This document shows, piece by piece, positions 59,071-64,000 of a stretch of 64,000 nucleotides of DNA. The notes under the pieces were generated by a model, which saw only the letters and a program-made list of their open reading frames with translations, was not told the origin of the DNA and did not search any database. This DNA is from Podospora comata (lineage: Eukaryota; Ascomycota; Sordariomycetes; Sordariales; Podosporaceae), in NCBI GenBank assembly GCA_017354895.1, contig CP071499.1, positions 248,001 through 312,000 of the forward strand, given 5' to 3'. Position 1 is the stretch's first letter. Every line of letters starts with the position of its first letter. A program made the translations under genes and the position numbers.

Positions 59071-61395
59071 CTAGTAGGCCACCTGGGTGTGGAGGCCATC
59101 CAGCTCTCTGGCCCAGCACCTGTGCTGGGCAATGTTGTGGAAGAACTTCTCCATAAAACCAGCACCGCCCTTGACGATGTCCACCGCCTCGCTCAAGCTT
59201 CCTGGCTTGGTCTCACGCATAGTCACGACACCATAGCTGTCCTGGACCTCGGCACTCTCCGAGACACTAACAGCTGGCAGGCCGATGGCCTTGTTGACCA
59301 AGTCGACAGCTTCGCCTGTGGCTCCAATAGCCTTAAGATGACCAAAGGCCTCCCTGATCCAATGCAGAGCTCTGCCGTTTTTGGACAGAGCGCGAATGGA
59401 ATCAACACCGCCGGGAATGAAGATGGCGTCCACCATGGTGGAGCGGAAGCCTTCCAAGTGATGATGAGGTGTGGTGCTACCAGCTCCACCGGCGGCAACA
59501 ATCTTGCTCCTCTTGGTTCCGATAACCATTGGGATGGCCAAGCCAGCCGAGATAGCAGCGTACGCAGCTGAGTAGGCGACCTGATCGTACCCATCGGCAA
59601 CCAAGATGGCGATTCTCCGGGACGCAATGGTAGGCTTTGATCCGGGGAACTCTGTTTGGCTCAAGCCTGGTGCCTTGCGGCCGTGGTTGGGACGGCTGGC
59701 CTCCTTGGGGGGCTCACCACCAACCATCTCGGCGACTGTCTGGGCGAGACCCAAGTCGATATCGGCCAATCGCGTCACCATGCGCTCGTACACGACAGGA
59801 TCCTCACAGTGGTCAAGCTCGAATCCGAGGGCATTGATGATGTGGTTCTTCTCAACCGCCGACATACTGTTCCAGAACAGTTGCGCCTGAGCAAAATGCT
59901 CCTTGAACTTGGCACTGCGGGCGCGAGCCTTGATGCCGGCAACCTTCTCAGCGTATTCAACATACCCGCCTTCCTCGTGAGTAGCAGGCTTGACCTTCTC
60001 AAACCGGTTGGGCCAGTAGTTGACGGTGCCTTTGGTGATGGTGTGGCGCATAGCACCATCGCGGTTGAAGTTCATGACGGGGCATACTGGGCGGTTAATG
60101 GGAAGCTCCTGCCAGTTGATACCCAGACGGCTCAATTGTGTATCGAAATAGCTGAAGTTGCGGCCTTGGAGAAGAGGGTCATCGGAGAAGCCAATACCGG
60201 GGACGATGTGGCTTGTGCAGAATGCAACCTGCTCAGTCTGTGGGAAGAACTCGTCTGGGTTGCGGTTGAGCTCGAACTCGCCAATGTAACGCACGGGTAC
60301 CAGATCCTCGGGCCAGATCTTGGTAGCATCCAAGATGTCGAAGTCGAACTTGTGCTCATCAGCTTCAGGGATCACCTGAATACCGAACTTCCACTTAGGA
60401 AAAACACCATTCTCAATGGCCTCCCACAGGTCCTTGCGGTGAAAGTCTGGATCCTGGCCGGCAAGCTTAAGGGCCTCATCCCAAATAAGAGAGTGCACGC
60501 CGAGTTCAGGGGTGAAGATGAACTTGACAAAGTGACGCTCTCCCTTGGCGTTGATGAGCGTGAAGGTGTTGACGCCAAATCCTTGCATCATGCGGTACGA
60601 ACGAGGAATACCTCTGTCGCTCATCTACCGGGCCCGGCATGTTAGCTCTCCAGTCATGTCAACAGAACCATCAGGTCACAACTTACCGCCCACATGAACA
60701 TGTGCGTCGCCTCGGTGTGGTTGTACTGGAAATCCCAGAAGTTGTTATGGGCTGTCTGGGCCTGGGGAACCTCGTTGTGTGGCTCGGGTTTGCCAGCATG
60801 GATGACGTCGGGAAACTTGATGGCGTCCTGAATGAAGAACACGGGAATATTGTTGGCGACAATATCCCAGTTTCCTTCCTGTGTGTAGAACTTGATCGCA
60901 AAACCTCGCACATCGCGAACGGTATCAGCGCTGCCACGGCTACCGAGCACTGTCGAAAACCGGATAAAAATGGGCGTCTCGCGCGATGTGTCGGTAAGGA
61001 TTGGAGCAAAAGTGACATCCTCGGCACTCTCGAAGAGCTTGAACTTGCCGAAGGCACCGCTGCCACGGGCATGGACGACGCGCTCTGGGATTCTTTCGTG
61101 GTCGAACCTGTGGATCTGTCCAGGTGTCAGTTGTGAGTTGGCAAGAAGTGAGCCATAAAAAACATACTCTCTCGCGAGCAAAGGGGTCTTCCAACAGCAT
61201 GGGACCAGTCTTGTCGTTGTTGACGATCTTGAGCCAGTCATCGGCAGAGGTCTGCTTGACACCATAGTCTGTTGTGAGGCGGTCCTTGTCTGACATCTCC
61301 TTGGTCTCCTTCTGAAGGTCGGCGACCTTGTCACCCCCTCGGGGCCCAAGAACGGCGTGCTGTACTTTCTCCATGGAGGGCAAATAACTGGCCAT
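59071..61395 (-). CDS. Large-subunit catalase with C-terminal DJ-1/PfpI-like domain
   Basis: Three exons, 61395-61168, 61115-60687 and 60624-59071, give 736 residues. ATG 61395 is the first in frame; ATG 61374 would drop seven residues. The heme-catalase core has the distal His in [11 protein letters not shown], the conserved Asn in [10 protein letters not shown], and the proximal Tyr ligand in NFSYFDTQ. A flavodoxin-like C-terminal domain (about 570-720, [22 protein letters not shown]) marks clade 2 large catalases such as E. coli HPII and Neurospora CAT-1/CAT-3. That domain lacks the DJ-1 nucleophile Cys (IGATGEA). There is no signal peptide, so it should be intracellular. It converts H2O2 to water and oxygen. 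Confidence 0.95.
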
Positions 61396-62047
61396 ACAAC
61401 GTGTTGGTCGAGCTGGAGGTGTGTGCAATTGGTGGGCGAGGGTACTGAGAGTTGGTGCTGGGTAGCGCTGATAGGATTCGGGATGGAAAAGAGAATCAGT
61501 ATACTACAAGAATTCCATTGATAGAAACAATGGCATCTGGGGAAGCTGCTATAAAGGTGCGGTTTGGGGCAGCCGGCACTTCAATGTCCATGACGTCAAA
61601 GAAGACGGAGGACCAGTCGCGTCAGCGGGGTATTCACCCCGGTGGGGGATTGCAATGGCCATGATTGGATGCATGCTCTGGCATTCCCATCTGAAAACAT
61701 CTCGATGAGCCTCCCAGTCACGATCGTCCCGACTTTATTGCTCATCCAGAGCTTGTTGCACTTGCTGCAAATGGTCAAATGTGGATGCAAAAGCCGCAAC
61801 TTCAGAGTCTCTGATGTCATGCAGCCCAAATAGCTCCGTCTGGCCCTGATTGGCCAACCAAGCACTACCCTGATGCCCTGGAACCCCCGCCCCCACCTTC
61901 CAAGAAGCCAAGAACACACCCGAAAGGGACTTTCATTTTCAGGTCCAGGCAACATCCATTAGAGATTAACCGTTTGTTCATTATTACATGCATGGACATA
62001 AACTTCTAAAATAACGCCCTTGAAGTATACAGCCCCCCTCAACTCAC
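61396..62047. other. Catalase promoter region and 3' flank of glycine-rich gene
   Basis: The interval contains the upstream region of the catalase (minus strand). No coding feature is supported, and I see no convincing stress-response element by eye. Confidence 0.45.
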
Positions 62048-62284
62048 TTAGCAACGTCTTCCATACCCTCCATAACCACCATGATGTCGCCCGCCCATCC
62101 TCGGCCCTGAACCCATCATGACAGGCCCATGTCTTCGACCGCCCCCCATCATTCCGCCAAACCCTCCTCCGCCGCCATAACCATGTCCTCCCCCGCAGCC
62201 GTTTTGGACTACCACTGGTCTGGGTCCTGCGCCATAGGCACCCCCGTAGCGACGGGATGATTTAGATCCGAAACCGAAGCACAT
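62048..62284 (-). CDS. Small glycine-rich protein
   Basis: A single-exon frame of 78 residues starts at ATG 62284. The N-terminus MCFGFGSKSSRRYGG, a PRPVVVQ strip, and long Gly/Met/His/Arg-rich stretches ending in GRRC suggest a disordered protein. I have seen similar short MCFG-type proteins in Sordariomycetes, without known function. There is no signal peptide. A TATA-like TATAAA (minus strand, near 62510) lies about 220 bp upstream, which supports a real transcript. Confidence 0.6.
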   Translation of the reverse strand: MCFGFGSKSSRRYGGAYGAGPRPVVVQNGCGGGHGYGGGGGFGGMMGGGRRHGPVMMGSGPRMGGRHHGGYGGYGRRC

Positions 62285-62802
62285 GGTGTTTTGACTTGTG
62301 AATGTTGCAGCTTAAGGTAAGTATGCTGACAGTTGGTGGTCTGATGTTGACTTGTGGCAGTAGACGTTGATGTGTGTTTTGAATTCTGGTCTTTGATCTT
62401 TTGGATGGAAATCGTGTGCGTGACAACTTGGTTGAGGTTGAATGTTCTGTGATGAGCCCGTTGATGTGTTTGATGAGAACCTTCAACTGTTCATGTCTTG
62501 ACAGGCTTTATATCCCCAAGTCTTCAGCGTTTGTCTGGCTGGCGTCGTCATCGCTTCAACCATATCTCAAGAGTGAGATGGTAAGGACGCAAGCCAAGCT
62601 AAACTGTTATCACTCTCAACTGGGCATGATGTCAGTCCAGCCTTTGAGCCTCTGTGAGATAGCGAATGCCAGCTTCGAAATGTGGGGTTCAGGTTGAAAC
62701 AAGCTTCACGCTCGTCCCGGTAGGGACTTGGGACGCGACGACAAAGCCGACAAACCAAGGAGAACCAATCGCCACCCTTGCCGAATTCCGGTCTATTCGT
62801 GT
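62285..62802. other. Intergenic between tandem minus-strand genes
   Basis: This holds the leader and promoter of the glycine-rich gene and the 3' flank of the next gene. No additional feature is seen. Confidence 0.45.
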
Positions 62803-63899
62803 CTATTTCGTTTTATCACCGGATGCAAGTGCCGTTGCCAACAGCTGGCCGGTAACCAACTTAGCCTTGTGCGCGAAGCCCATCAAGTCATCACCATACT
62901 TTTCTTTAAACTTGCCATCAAACACCTCTACACTGACCCAGCCCCTAAAACCTGTTCTGAGCACTGCTTCAGCGAACTCCACGATTGGGAGGTATCCCCC
63001 GTCATATCTTTGGTTCTCAGTCAGCTCCAGTACACGCCAAGTGTTGAGTCGTGGAACGGAACTTACGGCAGGGGTCTCCAGTCGTGGCTCCATCTCCCTC
63101 TAGGTCTCAGGCCTTGATCTACCACATCTGCCAGCGGCTCATCCATCTTGTATGCGTCACTTATCTGCAGGAAATAGATCTTATCCGACGGGACCGTGCG
63201 CGACAGCTCTTCAAGACTGTCCTTATACAGCACGGTGAGGTCTGCAGCCGAGACCCCTTCAATGAGACGTGACGCTGTAGTTGGATCTCCCCATTCCCCA
63301 CCAGCTGTCTGGAATGTATCTAGACACAGTCCAATGTTGGGCCGATCAACTATCTTGACAATTTCCCAAACCTCCTTCCATGTGGGAGCCCGTGTTGCCC
63401 AGCACCAATTCTCATAAGCAAGTTTGAAGCCGTGTGGTGCAAGCATATCGGCCAGCTCCCGGAGGTCCGCTGCCAGATCCAAAAAGGAGGATGAGATGCC
63501 CGCCGAGTCGGACGAACCAACTTGGAGCATGTCAATACCTGTGGCATCCATGATTCTGATCCAGCCTTTCGCGCGAGCAAACGCGTCCTGACGCTCACGG
63601 CTTCCAGCAGGCCAGCCTTCAAAGTTTGCAAAGGGTTGGAGGACCATGATGACAAGTTCGTGGCGGCTGCAGAGATCCTTTACTGCCTTTGCTGCCTCAC
63701 AGAGGGTATCGTAATCGTCCTCGGCGACATCGCGGCCAAAGTGCAGCGTAGCGTATGAGAGCAAGTCTGGGAAGGAGAGTTCTATGCCCTGAAAGCCGGC
63801 TGCGCGGATGGCTTCGATCTTTTGGTGCAGTGTGTGTTTTGGCAAGCCGATGGAGCATGATGCGAAGGCGAGGGGAACCTGTGTTGTCGACATCGTCAT
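62803..63899 (-). CDS. 3-dehydroshikimate-dehydratase-like TIM-barrel enzyme (xylose-isomerase-like fold)
   Basis: Two exons, 63899-63067 and 63007-62803, joined at GTAAGT...AAAG, give 345 residues. ATG 63899 has a second ATG two codons on. The fold is a xylose-isomerase-like/AP-endonuclease-2 TIM barrel. Likely metal-binding acids are in GIELSFPD, AYENWCW, GLCLDTF and WVSVEVFD. The order QPFANFEGW, then AYENWCW, IVDRPNIGLCLDTF, and SWSHDW-like RWSHDWRP closely follows the quinate-pathway dehydratase (Neurospora qa-4, Aspergillus qutC), which converts 3-dehydroshikimate to protocatechuate. I cannot exclude a sugar-phosphate isomerase role. No other quinate-pathway gene is in the window. The protein lacks a signal peptide and is presumably cytosolic. 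Confidence 0.82.
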
Positions 63900-64000
63900 T
63901 CGTTCGGATACTTGGGCGGAATTTCGATATTGGGCGAACAGAGGTGGTAAAGTGAGGCCACAAAATCACCTTTGAGGAGACTTTCGAGAAAGTCGTGACT

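Noticed and set aside
59656-60645. 329-codon plus-strand frame opposite the catalase
   Set aside because: It is antisense to the conserved catalase core and has no recognisable motif.
1-64000. tRNA, rRNA, CRISPR arrays and transposons
   Set aside because: I looked for B-box-like GGTTCGA strings with cloverleaf context, long terminal repeats, transposase or reverse-transcriptase motifs and regularly spaced repeats, and found none that stand up. A tRNA scan and repeat search would be decisive.

Overview
The window is nuclear DNA of a filamentous ascomycete, most likely a member of the Sordariomycetes and probably Sordariales. The evidence is short GT-AG introns of about 46-77 nt with CTRAY-like branch sites, Zn2Cys6 regulators, a class II hydrophobin, GH10, GMC and P450 enzymes, a large-subunit catalase, and a HeLo/NACHT-type repertoire. 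Gene spacing is moderate. I recognise no transposon, rRNA or tRNA gene. The gene models below were spliced by hand, and every junction quoted keeps the reading frame.

Layout. 0.7-13.6 kb is a secretory and membrane block. It holds an ER protein ending in HDEL (a family I recall being labelled 'transcription factor hoxa13'), the divergently transcribed ERAD ubiquitin ligase Doa10/SSM4, and a TDT-family (Mae1/Ssu1-like) transporter. 16.3-26.4 kb is a region related to non-self recognition. An intact gene joins a HeLo-type domain, a kinase-like domain without HRD, and a trypsin-like protease domain with a complete-looking His/Asp/Ser set. Next to it lie two decayed genes: an SNF2/RING helicase on the minus strand and a NACHT protein with C2H2 fingers on the plus strand. 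26.6-34.9 kb holds a secreted GH10 xylanase, a mitochondrial helix-rich membrane protein, a LanC-like protein and a Zn2Cys6 regulator whose zinc cluster is assembled from three exons, one of only 19 nt. 35.5-44.7 kb holds an SDR, a class II hydrophobin, a 2EXR protein and an ENA-type Na+/K+ ATPase. 45.1-52.4 kb looks like a small detoxification or metabolite locus: P450, a short uncharacterised gene, and a Zn2Cys6 regulator divergent from an MFS transporter. 53.5-63.9 kb holds a secreted cyanovirin-N-type lectin, a second P450, a secreted GMC oxidoreductase (one intron apparently GC-AG), a large-subunit catalase, a small glycine-rich protein and a 3-dehydroshikimate-dehydratase-like enzyme.

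Functional reading. Xylanase, GMC oxidoreductase, catalase and the dehydroshikimate-dehydratase-like enzyme suit a saprotroph that uses plant biomass and aromatics. The HeLo-pseudokinase-protease gene beside decayed NACHT and SNF2 genes is the most unusual feature, and I propose it as a candidate protease-armed recognition or cell-death protein. That role is inference only.
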